The notes beneath the pieces are model-generated. The model was not told the origin of the DNA. It saw nothing but the letters and a program-made list of their open reading frames with translations, and ran no database searches. The translations under genes and the position numbers were made by a program. Positions 48,611 to 62,100 of a stretch of 64,000 nt of DNA are shown piece after piece. Each line of letters begins with the position of its first letter. Positions within the stretch are counted from its first letter, which is position 1. Source of the stretch: Diprion similis (Eukaryota > Arthropoda > Insecta > Hymenoptera > Diprionidae); assembly GCF_021155765.1 (NCBI RefSeq), contig NC_060113.1, positions 7,083,001-7,147,000 of the forward strand, read 5' to 3'.

Positions 48611-51600
48611 ATGGTGGTCGGTGTCCTTTCGGCGGGTTCGCGATGCGTCAAGTACCTTATGTTCATATTCAACCTGCTCTTTGTGGTAAGCATAAACTTG
48701 TGTATGGTGGTAAGTCAGTGTTTTCTTGTTCATCCGCTGCGGCCCATACTTAGTGTGAAACGTTCGATATTCGAAACTTCAAATTTATCGGTTATACGAC
48801 GCGCACTTGACGTTGTTTTGTTTTCTCGCGCGTTCGTTCGGTCGCTGCGACGTAATTGATTGCAAATTGCGACTTGCGTACTCTTCATGCAACTGAACAG
48901 ATCAAAGAGGGCATCTAGTTTCACCGTATATTCACAGAGAGGAAACGTAACCTAATCATCAAAATATCTGTAACCATTCTAGAATGTTCGTCCCAATTCT
49001 TGTTATCAAATTTCACGGAAGTTGATAACATGGCGTTTTTTCATTTGCTGTGGTTCTACATTTCATGCAACTTTATTCAACATTCCTCGGACGAAAATAT
49101 TTCACTCAAATATATAAATATATGTTTCTAAAAATATGTAGACTATAGCTAAGCGTAACAGTGTGAGTTCGAATACCTGGAATCTTGGCGACTCGTGTCT
49201 GAGGGGAGCTTTAATCCAGTTTGTTGATAGACAGAAGCCTAGCAAACGACGATCTCCTCAGTGATTTTCCTCAGCTTTGTTTTTTAGCGCTATAGCTCAG
49301 CTGTAACAGATACTTCTACTGCTGTACGCGGTTATATCAGGTATAAGAATTCCCGTCGAAATTATGTATATCATGTTGCGTAAATATGAAAGTTATAATA
49401 CGTATCGAAAACCGCCTCTGGCGTAGAACAGGTGAAAGAACGTTTCACGTATACCCACTCATTGAGGAAATTGAAAGCACCGAAACAAAATTCAACGACG
49501 CATTACATTGTAGATTCATAACAACGTATATAATATACTTATTCTTAGTATGCGAAGATACTTCACGTAAACAAGTATGTATCTACCAGAAAAAGGATAG
49601 AGATTGTCGTTTATTTGTTTTTACAATTTATTATTCATAAACGTTGTTGAAATGAGTATAAATAATACTGAATTTGTCGGTTCAGACATTTGACGATTTC
49701 GCAAACAAACAAGTGTACAAATCATATAATGCGTATGATACGAACAAAGGCAGCCACCGCATATTTATTGCTTTTGCATATAATTAGACGAAATATTGCT
49801 ATAAATGACGTGCGAAATTAGGTGAGAAGTGTATTAATTTTAAACTAAATTCGATGAAAGGAAATTAGAAAAAAAAAAATCCGCTGCGGACAGGATTCGA
49901 ACCTGTGCGGGAAGATCCCAATGGATTTCAAGTCCATCTCCTTAACCGCTCGGACACCGCAGCTTATGGATGATAGTATCATTTTACTGCATATACTTCG
50001 CGATTGGTGTAGTAACATGTGTGTTTATTTTTAAACACATGTGTATCAACTGTCAATAAACACTTCGGCGTATGATCCAATTCTTACAATCATGTACCTA
50101 CTGATGTGCAACGATTATTCTTGCTGATAGCAATCATTTTATGATTGCTAATTAATCATTGTATATTCTTTAATATTGGGCAGAGTCAACTTTCATAAGA
50201 AGATATGTAGTATTCTATGTTTTTAGTCGCTGATTACTAATCTGAAATTACAGATTTCTAAAATTCAAGATGGTGGATCCAAGATGGTGGACAAAAATTT
50301 CAAATCTAATCAAATCCGGTCAAAACACTCTATGCAAGGGTTTTCGGGGTCGCTGATTGGATTCGCCATATTGAATTTTCGAAATCGAATTGCAGATTCG
50401 TAATCGGCGACCACAAAAACCCCTGGACAGAGTTTTGTCTCTTGATTCGATCAAATTTGAAATTGTCGTTTGCGATATTGGATCCGTCATCTTGAATTTT
50501 CAAAATCCGCTTTCTAGTTATAATAATTTGCATTATATGGTAATAATAACTCTCGAGTATTGATGACCTATTATTATACTATCAGAAATAGGACGAAAAA
50601 TGCAAAAAAAAAATTGTTGAAAAGTTCTCTAAATATACAAAAAATGGATATAAAATAGGTGATAAAAATACTATTACTTAAAGCACTATTATTCAAAGGG
50701 TTAAGGCACTTTTCAGGTTTTATATCTGTGAAAAGCAGAAAACCTGCTTTAATTGTAAGTCCATAGGAGTAAAGCGTTTCCAATTATACTCGTTTATTTT
50801 TGACATTATACGCAGGGGTCTGGCGATAACTGCAAAATCGTGGCCTTATCGGTTCCACGTGGTAAGTCATTGATCGCTGTCAGAAAAAAGGGGGAAAGAA
50901 ATAAAGATGATAAAACGGGAAAAATCGGTAATCACTGCAATGTATATAGTAGAAGCTGCGTATGATATAAATATTAAATATGCAAGTAACATATGAGGAT
51001 TATATTTGTCGTTATCAACTTTTGCAATTTTCTGTTAATTTCTTCTGAAAATTCCTCCTTTTTTTCATTCTAAGCTTTCATCGCCTTGTAAACCAAAATC
51101 GGAATCATTGCTCATTATTTTATAGCTTATGACTTTGACGGATTATTGATATATTGTGTAGGTGAATATGAGGTTTGACAATTCGAACCGAGAAACGAAA
51201 ATAGTAAGAACTAAAATGCAATGATTATCAAATTTACGATCTTTCGACAGCAACTGCAAATTGATAACGTTAAAATTATTCGTTGAAATGAATCTTTCAA
51301 TTTCCTCTTAAGCATAGGTTATGGCATTACTATAAACGTAAAGCGGGGATTACTAGAATATTACAGCTAGCTTCACGTTACCCGGAAATTGAACGAGTTT
51401 ACGATCTTATTCGACGCATTACAAGGAAAATTACTGTTCATGGAAAAGAAAAGTGTTCTTGCAGGAATTTTATCAATCTGGTAGTCACTTTTAACTGTGT
51501 TATCCGTATATGTGATAAATTGTGAAACATGTAAAACTGAAAACTGATATAACTCAGTGTTTAATACAGCGATCAGTCGACTCATCGGTTACAATGCGTG

Positions 51601-54198
51601 CATATATCTACAAGTGATTACAGATAACATGTGATTTCTTGAGAAAGACGGAATTGACTAATGGTCGAAGTCCCTCGGCCTTTTTATACACTTATTATCC
51701 TGTCCGATTACTCATCAGCACTCTGTAAAATATGTGGGATCATTTGACTTACATATCGTAGTAGTACTACCAAGTTTTCTTCTTACCTTAAACGCAAGTG
51801 TCTTTGAAAAAATTTGGAACTGGTTTCATACTACAAGCTCGAAAATATTTTTTGTCCCCTTAATTTGCTTCCTACTTAATTAACTTCGCTGGGCATTCAA
51901 ATAGGTATAATTCAAGAAATTCATTATCGTTCAGAATACTTTTTTTCTTTGCATATTCATTTATAGGATAATTTGCAGCATCGAAAAATGAACGCTACGA
52001 TTCAACAAAAACTATGATTTGTCGATTGCCAGCTAAGTTAAAATTGTTGAAATTCCAAAGTCTGGTACGAAAAATTTACGAACGAATGGCTTCTTATATT
52101 TCATATTCATTAAATTCTATAACCTTCACCTGATGTATAAATTAAAATTAAACTCTCGAAGTATCTAATCTACTTTTCAACACGATACACGGCGGTACAT
52201 GTTCATTTAAAAATTGTCATCTCATCATTAATACAATCAATATCGGTTTAGACGTAATTGTTTATAAAAATAACCGGTTATATGTACGTAAAATTTGATT
52301 GCCAACAGATTAGCGGAATCCTGCTGATATCGCTTGGATCTACGATTTTGGCGGTGTACCATGAATATCACTACTTCCTTGACACGAAATTCTTCTCAGT
52401 ACCATCGCTGCTCATAGCGATTGGTGTGATAATTTTTCTCATCGCATTCTTCGGCTGTTGTGGAGCTGTTCGAGAAAATTACTGTATGGTTGTTACGGTA
52501 AGCAAATGACGACGCGACAAGTGATCGTTTATAAGATGTATACTTTTTTTTGTATTCTTGATTCCGCATTTTTTACTCTGCATTATAAGTGAATTCTAAC
52601 TTTCTTCTTTCTTTTTTAAAATTACTACAGTTTGCCACGCTGCTGATACTCGTATTCATCCTCGAACTTTCCGGTGGAATTTCTGGATACGTCCTAAGGT
52701 CGCAAGCGAAAGAAATCGTTACTGAAAAAATGAACAGCTCGATGGCCGAATACAAGAAAAACACCGAGATCACTATCCTCTGGGATCAGGTTCAGAAAAC
52801 TGTAAGACCGGGTGTTCTACCGCTTTATAACTTAAAAAAATATACCGTTTCTTGTCAGTTAAGGAATAATAGTTGTCTCATGGGCTGACAATGAGATGAT
52901 CAAATATATGATCGATTGCTTACTGTCTTATCGAAGAACTGCCAGTTACATGCTTTCTTCGTTTTCTTGGTTTGAGTAATTAAACGTTTGGTTGTTCAAA
53001 AAGAAATCGGTTACTTTCGCATTACTTTGCAGCTGCCAAAAGCAGCACCGATTGCAGTTTACTCTATTCTTAAATGAAACTGAAATTTTTTTCAAAATAG
53101 TTCGTGTGCTGCGGCACAAATGAGGCGAAGGATTGGCAGCTATACTTCGACAACGACACTCTCCCAATGTCTTGCTGTGATCAACAAGTTGGTGCTGCTG
53201 GAACTGTGACCTGCAAACTCTCAGAACCGAATGTCCACGAAATAGGCTGCGCTCACGCTTTCCTGGACTTCGTCAAATTGCACGCTCTACAACTCGGCGG
53301 AGTCGGTCTCGGCGTCGCGTTTGTACAGGTAACTGAAAAACAAATTTAAATATGTTTCCTTTCTTGCATTTTATAGCTTCTCTTACCCGGTGTGTGTGTT
53401 TTTGTAGCTGTAATAATCCTTTTTTACCGTTGCTACGACAGTCGAGTAAGTCTGCGAACGCGCATGGATGGAGTACTGAAAATTCCACTTTTAAGTCTTA
53501 GGAGTTAAAAGTGATCTTTTCCGTACTACGCGCATGCGCAGTAGCGAACAAATCTGACATTACGCGACTATATCCTCAATTTTTTGCTTCGTGAAAAAAC
53601 TCGGAACATACTCTTGTTGTATAAAGAATCGTGTGCAACAAGAAGGCTTAACGGTCTTTTCGCATCGCGTATTTGCAATATTCGTTTTCGGCATGGATCA
53701 CAACAAACCTGAGAAACAAATCAAACGTAGGAAGATAGTTCGGATAAAAACATCATTTTCAACGGAGTGTGGCAATGGGAGATTTCCGATGAATGTGAAG
53801 TTTGCAGCGTAAGCGGTACTGTGTTCACACTAGTGTGAATGCAGCATGAGTCAAAGCGAGCGCTCTACACAGAAGTCGGATATCCACCATCCGTACGCAT
53901 ATCACCTGGTATTTTTTTCAACACTAGTGTTGTAAAATTTTATTTGAGAAGCAACGAAGGTGTCGTTGAAAGCGTGCAAACTTGCGGTTAGGTAACATAC
54001 GCTCAATGCCACAGTGCGTAAAATTGCGTTATTCCGTACAGTTCGAATATAAGTAGATGATAGTGTTTACATGGTAGAATGCCACGCATTAGTTATTTAT
54101 TTTTAATCTCTCTTCTTTTCTGTCCTCTACAGCTCACCGGTATCTGGTTTGCGATATCCCTGGCAAAGTCGATCAGAAGTAGCTACGAGACGGTTTAG
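48611..54198 (+). CDS. Tetraspanin, CD63-like (copy 2)
   Basis: Five exons, 48611-48685, 52309-52497, 52631-52801, 53101-53328 and 54133-54198, encode 242 residues, all introns phase 0. The exon 2, 3 and 5 lengths (189, 171, 66 nt) are identical to copy 1. Features in order: MVVGVLSAGSRCVKY, TM1, TM2, FFGCCGAVRENYCM, TM3 (ILELSGGISGY), large loop with CCG (148-150), MSCC, a single Cys (VTC) and GC, TM4, and the C terminus SIRSSYETV with a YXX-hydrophobic motif (Tyr239). Like CD63 it is predicted to sit in endosomal/lysosomal and plasma membranes and to organise partner proteins. Intron 1 (about 3.6 kb) hosts an antisense tRNA-Ser and a repeat. Intron 4 is mostly filled by a dispersed repeat. 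AATAAA copies at 54553 and 54590 fit the 3' end. Confidence 0.95.
49882..49963 (-). tRNA. tRNA-Ser (anticodon TGA)
   Basis: The reverse complement folds as a type II tRNA. The acceptor arms GCTGCGG and CCGCAGC pair perfectly and are followed by discriminator G. The D arm contains CGAGCGGTTAAGG, and the anticodon stem ATGGA/TCCAT encloses loop CTTGAAA with anticodon TGA (plus positions 49928-49930). A long variable arm with GGGA/TCCC and a T arm with GGTTCGAATCC (B box) complete it. There is no intron. A run of 11 T on the minus strand just after the 3' end is a good RNA polymerase III terminator. It lies antisense within intron 1 of tetraspanin copy 2. Confidence 0.95.
50224..50516. repeat. 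Inverted dispersed repeat with AAGATGGTGGATCC core
   Basis: AAAATTCAAGATGGTGGATCC (50260-50280, core cited from AAATTC) pairs with GGATCCGTCATCTTGAATTTT near 50480-50500. AATTTCAAATCTAATCAAATC pairs with GATTCGATCAAATTTGAAATT, and GGGTTTTCGGGGTCGCTGATT pairs with CGGCGACCACAAAAACCCC. The unit GTCGCTGATTA...AATCTG recurs at 50226. The ATGGCGGATCC style of repeat is, as I recall, widespread in insect genomes, but I could not check this. Non-coding. Confidence 0.6.
53443..53985 (+). repeat. Dispersed repeat, fullest copy, in tetraspanin intron 4
   Basis: The first part matches 15105-15265 and the last part matches 43239-43505, so this is the longest copy of the family in the window. It contains a hairpin (AGTACTGAAAATTCCACTTTTAA...TTAAAAGTGATCTTTTCCGTACT region) and a CACTAGTGTGAA palindrome. 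The 73-codon frame at 53591-53812 has no recognised domain. It occupies most of the 804-bp intron. Likely a non-autonomous transposon; the exact ends were not determined. Confidence 0.6.
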
Positions 54199-54589
54199 TC
54201 GTCACGGAAAAAGCGCATCGTCTTTGAAATGGGGGAAAACTAAAAGGAAATCTCATTCCAGGAACCACGCGTTATTATCATCATATGTATAAAGAATTAA
54301 GTTTATACATATCACTGTGTATGCTTGTATACTTCCAACTTAACGATATTGGAATACTTTATTCTTATATTATACTTGTGCCTATCTTATACGATGTGAA
54401 AAGTGGTGCCATATAATTATATAAGTATATTATTTTGTTTGATACATTGGTTCCTATAATTCAAAAAGAATTTACAAAATGTGAAAGATAGGTACTTATG
54501 TCATTTAGTTCTACCGTTTATACGAATAACGAAGAAATTCGGATAAAAAAAAAATAAATAACTGTTGTACTGAAAAAAGTGTTATCTTA

Positions 54590-54595
54590 AATAAA
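54590..54595 (+). terminator. Polyadenylation signal of tetraspanin copy 2
   Basis: AATAAA about 390 bases after the stop codon. An earlier AATAAA lies at 54553-54558, so the pair marks the probable 3' end. Confidence 0.4.
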
Positions 54596-56278
54596 TGTTA
54601 AATTTATATCGGAATTGCACCAAGTATTTCTTCAACAGCCAAAAACCTTCACCTTCTGTACATTTTACCTCGACTTTCACAGTTTAATGCAATATCATTT
54701 AAGATGTCAAGGCCGTCCAAGATCTAAATGAGTTATCTACCACGAAATGCGGCAGGAGAACGATTAGAAAAGTGTATAAGAAACACTTCAGGACAATACA
54801 AATAATATATGACAAAGCGATGCACGCTTTTCACATGGTGGTTTTTATAAATCTCATTTGAAATATTAGCTCCAAGTAAAAAGGTATTACTTTCATCTTC
54901 TAAGCAAACATGTGATATCAATTGGGTCGCTTGCTATCGAAATGGTTTGAAAAATATATTGAAAAGATGTCTGGATCATTTTTTATTTCAAATTTTCTTC
55001 CAACTACCTGAATTTACATTTGCTTCGGTTTTCAGCTAGTACTGCTGTATAGTGGAATGTTGAATTAAGTGTCCGTTACTGAACGAAAAACCTCATCAAA
55101 ATAATTCTCTAACTTTCAAGACTCGAATATTTCTAGCATCACGACTATCATTCGGTGCAGTTTTACGATTGTGACGTGTCCAAAAGCAACACAAGAACAC
55201 AAGGGAAAAGGCTCGTTTTATTTGGGCACCGAAAAAAAAATCCTAAGTTTTATTGCAAACCATATTAAGTGGACACAGAGATATATCAGACACAGCCCGA
55301 TTGAACAGTAGCAATGTTGGACACCGAACATTGCTTAAACTTCAACGGGCCAAGAATTTGAATAAATATTCAAGCACTCGGTTGAAAACAAAATTTATCA
55401 GATTTGTGAAAGTAATGTTGAAGTCTTATTCCAAAGCCAAAACCGAAGCCCCAGTATACATATTTGTACGGCAGTACATGTTCCAATTTAAATAGACGGG
55501 ATTTAAAGTCAAGGGTTCCAGTTATTTCCAGTTATTTTTTAAAAGTTTGAACAATTTTGAGAAAATCTCCTTCGTCCAATCTAGCATATTACCAAAGTTA
55601 AAGAAATATCAAAAACTGTCTTCGGAATTCAAAGGATGACTCATTTGTAACACTCGCAGTTCCACGATAACAATGATTATACCGCTACCTGACACAGTAA
55701 GATAGGATGGCCGTAACGTAATGACGTGCATAAATATATGCATCGTAAATACAATTTATTATTAACCAAAAATAAAAAGATAAGTTGGTTGATTCTTGAT
55801 CAGCCTCACAAAACACAAATAGACTTCCGGGAAAGTACATAATCGTATGATAAACCTGACAATAAGTTAGTGATTGGTTGGAAAATTATATGCTTATGCT
55901 ATCTTGCATTTGTGTATTTGAGGGAGGTCTGGAATAGAGCGATTCCCGGTCCAACAGAGTAATACCACCGTATTTTAATATTTCAAACATTTCATACTGA
56001 ACTTCGAAATGTTTAAATGTCATAGATATTGTGCTGTGTATTCACAGTGAGAAACCGGTTTCTGATGCATATAAATGTGTATTTTTGTACATGGTTTATC
56101 TAACAATTTCCTCCAAAGCATTTTTATTTGACCGCCCTTCAAATTCTGATCCATATGAATATTTTTAGCACTCATTTCTAACACTACTCGACGGAAAATG
56201 TATAGGTTCTATTATTATGGCATCCCAAGAATGCGAATTTCTCTACTTAATTTTATATTCTCACGTATTTATTTTATA

Positions 56279-56639
56279 CACCGGGTGTCTACTGTGATCG
56301 AAAATTTAGATTTCAGAACTTTTCCAAGCGTTTCTGAGACAATTGAGTTAAAAATTCTAGAACCTTAATTTTGTTTTCTTATAAATTTCTAAGGACAGGC
56401 TAAGTTAATTATGCGTTGAATCAAATATTTATACAGCAGTTTATATACAAAGTGAATTTACTAAGGACTGCATGTTCCACCGGCTAAAATTTAACGCATT
56501 CAAGGCTGCATACTACAAATAAAATGTCACAGTTTTCAAACAAAATTGAGGTCAACTTTTCCAGGACTTTCCCAGGACTTAAGAAGCAATTTTTGTTCTC
56601 CAAGATAATTTCAGGATTTAAGAAGCAATAGACACCCTG
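56279..56639. mobile_element. Non-autonomous DNA transposon with GGGTGTCTA ends, 361 bp
   Basis: The left end CACCGGGTGTCTACTG and the right end CAATAGACACCCTG are inverted copies, and each is flanked by TA (56277-56278 and 56640-56641), as expected of a TA target-site duplication. The interior contains CCAGGACTT repeats and a direct repeat built on TTAAGAAGCAA. CAGGGTGTCTA-type ends with CCAGGACTTT interiors are, from memory, common among animal MITEs. No transposase is present. Confidence 0.65.
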
Positions 56640-59141
56640 TATATACGTTATTATTTAAGGTCAACACTCTGTCGCTGAAAGCCCAGCTGGCGGCCTAATT
56701 TTTTATGTATTTGCTTATTGGTTCAATTGGTTGTTTTGTAAAAGTGGCAACCAAACTCTCTAACTGTAACTTTATAATGCGTAGTATAGAATATTATTTC
56801 ATAACGATAAAAACTGTTTTATGTAAAACAGTGACTAGATGACATACGACAAATGAAATAATTATGCATTTATAAAATCCCTAAAAAACTAAAGCTAAAA
56901 CGTAGCTGATATTTGAAGGGTGGTCATGTCAAAAGCTCTTTGAAAGATGCGTATCAATAGACAATTCACTTACAACAATACCCATCCAACGGACCATTCA
57001 TTCGAACAGGTTTTCGCCGTTACAAAAGACAATCATTTTTAATTACATATTTTAAAACTTGATATGGTGTGATACTAAGGTATAAAAAACTACGATGGTG
57101 AAGCAGAGTTATACCAACAACCACACTTTTTGGGACCCTCCTTAAATGACGGTTACTCCACAAATTGACTACATTATGCGTCAAAGTTACAGTCGCCGAT
57201 ATAAACACTATTTTTTAAAGTTGATGCTAAAACTGCTAAATGTTTACGAAAGAAAATGTTTGGCTCATACTTAGAAAGTAGTATCTTTTTCTTTCGTAGT
57301 TATCTACATGTATGTTTATTTAAATTAACTAATTACAGTATCTGAGCGAACCTGTAGTGAACACATGTTCCTGAACTGAAACTAAATATATTCATTTGGC
57401 TTTTAGGATTAATGGATTATTGTTTTTCAGAGTTCAACCAAAAATATTTTTACTCGGTGAACCATGGTTGGATAGGTTCGGTTAATATCAGGATTAGTAA
57501 GTAATCTGAACAGAATTGCATGTTTTTTTTTTCTAACACCATGAATTGAAGAACGTAATAACAGTGATCATGATCTTTTTCATCGGTGATATTAAAGGTG
57601 ATAAATCTAATATTGAACATTAGATTTGATACGTGGAGGAAAATCTTCCATGATCTTCAACTACTATGAGAGCATTATTCTTAAACAGAGTGATACATTT
57701 TTAGAATTGGACTGAATAATTATGGAATTCCATTCGTGACACGCTTGACTCTATAAAAAAAAATTTCCCTCATTCTGGCACAATCATATGCCTAATTTTT
57801 GTACGTCATTTTGCACTTTGCTAAACTGTCTTCGTGTAGCTATTCTGTTAAAAAAAATAAAAATAATAATAAAATGAGTCATGATATCTAAGATGTTGAA
57901 TCTGGCGATTGCATCTTTCGTATAATAAATTATGGTAAACCAAGGGACATAGATTCAGAATTAATCTTAGAATATGGTATAATAGAATTTTAATACTAAT
58001 ATTTTACATTTATATGTATAGTGTTGTATGTGGTGAAAAAAGGCTTACTTTTATACTCCAAGCTCATTGTAATAGATACTAAATCACATGTTGTCGATCT
58101 ACAACAAGTATATAATATTTTAATCAAGTTATTCAAGCTCCTACAATTGCTATATACATTTTTCGAAAATTTCACGTAAAATACGTATTTTATCAATTGC
58201 AACTAAACTTCACTTAAAAACAAACATTTTATTATGTTTTTGAAAATGAAAATTACTTAATAAGACAAAAAATTATGATCACCTTGCTGTCAACTAGTGG
58301 CAACTTATGTTCGTTTGACAGTAAGATATATACTGTAAGATAACGTTCCTATTTTAGCTTTTAATGCTCCAATCTGTCCATCGACCGAATGAGGATTATT
58401 TGTTTAAGAGTTCATTTACAAGTATACTTACATCTCAAAAACAGTTCACCAGATATAAAATGCGTGAAACAAGATGCAAATAACGATCTTTTAATATGCA
58501 AAATACCAGAACATATCAAAGACGTACATAGATTAATGTAACTATTTTTTACTTTCTTTTTCATTCCGTATTTCTGATTACAGAATTACACGCAGACGTG
58601 TTACATGAAAAATAATCAACGGAAGTCAGAATCGTCTTATTCCAAAGAACAACCAAATTATAGGTACAATTCAAGAAAAAATGAAGTGTCTGAATGGTGT
58701 TTGTTTCTTTACATACGGAATTAACATCTTTTACGTAAATATCTATTACATCGTTTATTATAGATATACGTAAATATATATTAGATATTACGCGAATATC
58801 TATTAGATCAAAATGTTCCTTGAATCAGATGTAAGAAAACTCACAATGTCACCATACGAGAGAGTTCAAATTATCGTATAATATGCTTTGAATGGGTAAG
58901 AAAATATTAAATAATTACTTCAAACATGATTCTGTATACCTCAATCTTGCGATGACATCCGCAATGATGATACAATAAATTGTCTTGTCTTCTTTGATTA
59001 AATGTAGTAATTATGGGTGTTGGAAAGTGATTACGTTGTATCACTTTCGGATTGGTATCAAATATAATACACACTTTGTTTGGCTAGTTGTATTCAATTA
59101 TCAATTATTCAATTATCATTATTATTCCTAAAACCACCCCA

Positions 59142-62100
59142 CTAGCACATGAATTTTAGTAAGGAATTAGCATACGCCATTGGCCTCACGTTCGGATGGG
59201 GCTGCAACGATAATAAAAATAAATTATTAGAAAAATGATCCAAATAAATATTTACCCCTATGCGCTGTTTTTAACGTTCAGTAATCACGATATTACATAA
59301 TGAATAAATCATCTCACCACTGCTTCGTACGATGTGAAATTGGGTTCCATATCTTTACCGGTGAGCGTGATAAAGGCACCTCGGTTACCCATGGTATCAC
59401 TAAACAAATAAATTATAAATAATACCAGTGCTCTAATTTAAGTAAAATATATTTATCACTCTAAATAAACAAAATTTCAAGTAGCTCGACTAGTTTTCTT
59501 CATTGCAAAATAGCGTCACAGGTAAGCAAACATTACTTTTCGTATTCAATGCAAAAATATTTGACGACTTCAAATTTATTGCAAAATAGAACTTACCAGT
59601 AATTGGGAGCTGAGAAAACTGTGATACATTTGCCATCATGTGCAACTTCATAGCCTTCATTTTTCACTTCATGACTTCTAACGATGTAATCAAGCCCGTT
59701 CAGAGTGAGGAAATTGTGTGTGACGTCGGGACCAAATTGGACACCAACCCCTCTTTTACTAGGAGCTCGGCCGGGCTGAGGCTGCGGGTCTGACCACAAC
59801 AATTCACACATCAACCCTTCTTCTGGTGGTTGCCGGTTTCTATCTATTTCCCGGATTTCGGACAGCGTCACATCGTCCCTTGAAAATAGTCCTCCGTGCA
59901 TCACCTGTCCATAAAATCTTTTAATTTCACCAAAATTCCGTTCAAAATTTGTTATCATGGGAATTATATGCGAAAACTATTTAGATTTATCTGTCATGAT
60001 GTTATTATCTAATTTCATTCTAAGACTCAAATTTATAATAATATTTTACACATAAATTTGATCGTTTAGGGTTACTCAATGTCGAAATACACGTATAATC
60101 AGTTCATAAATGAAGGTCAATCCCAAACACTCAGAGCCAACAATAAATGTACAGATTATGAATAAAATGTGGAAATTCAAGAGTTATTTGTATTTATAAA
60201 TACAGAGGTATTTAAATAAACGTTGATTGTAGCAGTTATTAATTCAACGAAATTGATATTGCAATATGCTTATACTGGTACTTGTTGAAAATTAGTTATA
60301 AAAGTAAATATTACTGGTACATATTTTAAATACTTCGAAATATTCAAAATTGTCACATGCACATACTTACAAGCACTTTACCGTTGAGACAATGTGCGAG
60401 AGGCAGCCAGTTATAAACCTCTGTGAAAAGTTCCGCCATTTGTGCCGTGTATTTTGCCTTGACCTCGCCGTCAAAGCCGTACATTTGATTCATAGTTGCA
60501 GATTCATGATTTCCTGGTTAACAAGGTGATGCAATAATTATTAAAATGTAGAAAACAGCATTGGATTAGCATTTGAAAATTAGTATATTCACTAACAGCT
60601 TACTGAATTTGATTGAAATACTTATGACAGCCTTGTATCATTATGAATGAAAAATGAAATAATTGTAAAAATTTACCAAGTGCATTGAAAACTTCTACCA
60701 ATAATAATTAACCAGACCAGTTTATGCAATGTTCTGCTATTGAGACTAACGACAATAGACATTATTTATAGATGCTCTAATTATTATAAATACTCATTCC
60801 AAGCTAGCTATTCTGTGTCTCACAATTTTTTTCAATGGAATACAGGCATACGATTTTGTTATTTTGTTATAGCTATGCACAAGATTAACAATGAGAAATG
60901 TAGCGGTTATTCAAAAAATGTGAACTCAAAACCGAAAATCTCTTCATTTCTCTCTTGTAGTACCGATTAGCATATGGAAGAAAGATGAGTGAAAAATTGC
61001 TAAGAAATCACTTGAAATAATATCAACTTTATAATTATAATTGTAAAGTTATAACTGTCTTTTGTAGTAAGTAAAATATTATTCATTTTACATAGACTGA
61101 TATTGCTAGTACCGGACAATTCACAATACTTATATAATGATAAACAACTCACCTCTGGACATGAAAAAGTGATTGGGATATAGAAGCTTGAAGCCGAACA
61201 ACGTGAATATACACTCCACAGAGAAGGATCCTCTGTCTACAAAATCTCCATTAAATAACTATTCAATATTGAGGAAAATTACTGTTCTTTGTAACGCGTA
61301 GTTCTGAATATAGACATCGTTTAATGTTACAGTGCACTTTGAGCAATAGACCGTCTTAATATTATGTTCACAGTGTTTAATCTGATCAATAAAAAGGATA
61401 CATAAGGGTTGGTTTCCGAGGGTAGACCATTCAGCTTGAATACGTTGAGTAGATCATAATACTGGCCATGTATATCACCGCAAATGGTAAACTTGCTCTC
61501 GTCAGGTATAGAAATATCAACTAAGCTTGGCTGCGCCGTGAACCATGCCTTGATATCAAGAAGAATCTTGTAGGCATACTTGCGATGAAGTTTATTTTGC
61601 TTCTTATACCATGCTATTAAATCCGTCATAAACTCCAAGGTTACTTTGTCGTTTTCAAGTTTTGGTCCGGTGTATTCATCTTCAATTGCTAATAAGAATG
61701 ATCGTCAACGTTTAAGTTAATAAAATTAAAAACGAAAATCAGGGTAGGTTTCGACGAAATTTTTACAAGATCTTGTTGTTCTAGGAAATCTGTAATTAAC
61801 TGCTGGATTCCGTGTATCAATCAGTATCAACCCTTGAATAAGGTACATATTTATTCAGATCAAACATCAGCAAAGGACCTCAAATAACTTTTGAAGGAGT
61901 AGATTTATCGTAAAATGACAAGAGACCTTTTTTGTAGAATGTTCAATTTCCTACAAAAACATGTGTATGAATTTTCTGTACGACGCGTCCTTATCCAGTT
62001 ATAAAAATCGCAAGGAGCAAGAACCATTTTTGCCATGTTATTCTTATGTAAAGTAGAAAATCGCGATGAGGCACATCTTAAAATTAAAATTAAGAGCTCC

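Larger units (their letters stand above)
54199..59141. other. Intergenic region between convergent tetraspanin copy 2 and PP5
   Basis: No exon was recognised in about 4.9 kb of AT-rich sequence. The left edge is tetraspanin 3'UTR and the right edge PP5 3'UTR on the minus strand (AATAAA on the minus strand at 58754-58759). A TIR element lies at 56279-56639. Confidence 0.55.
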
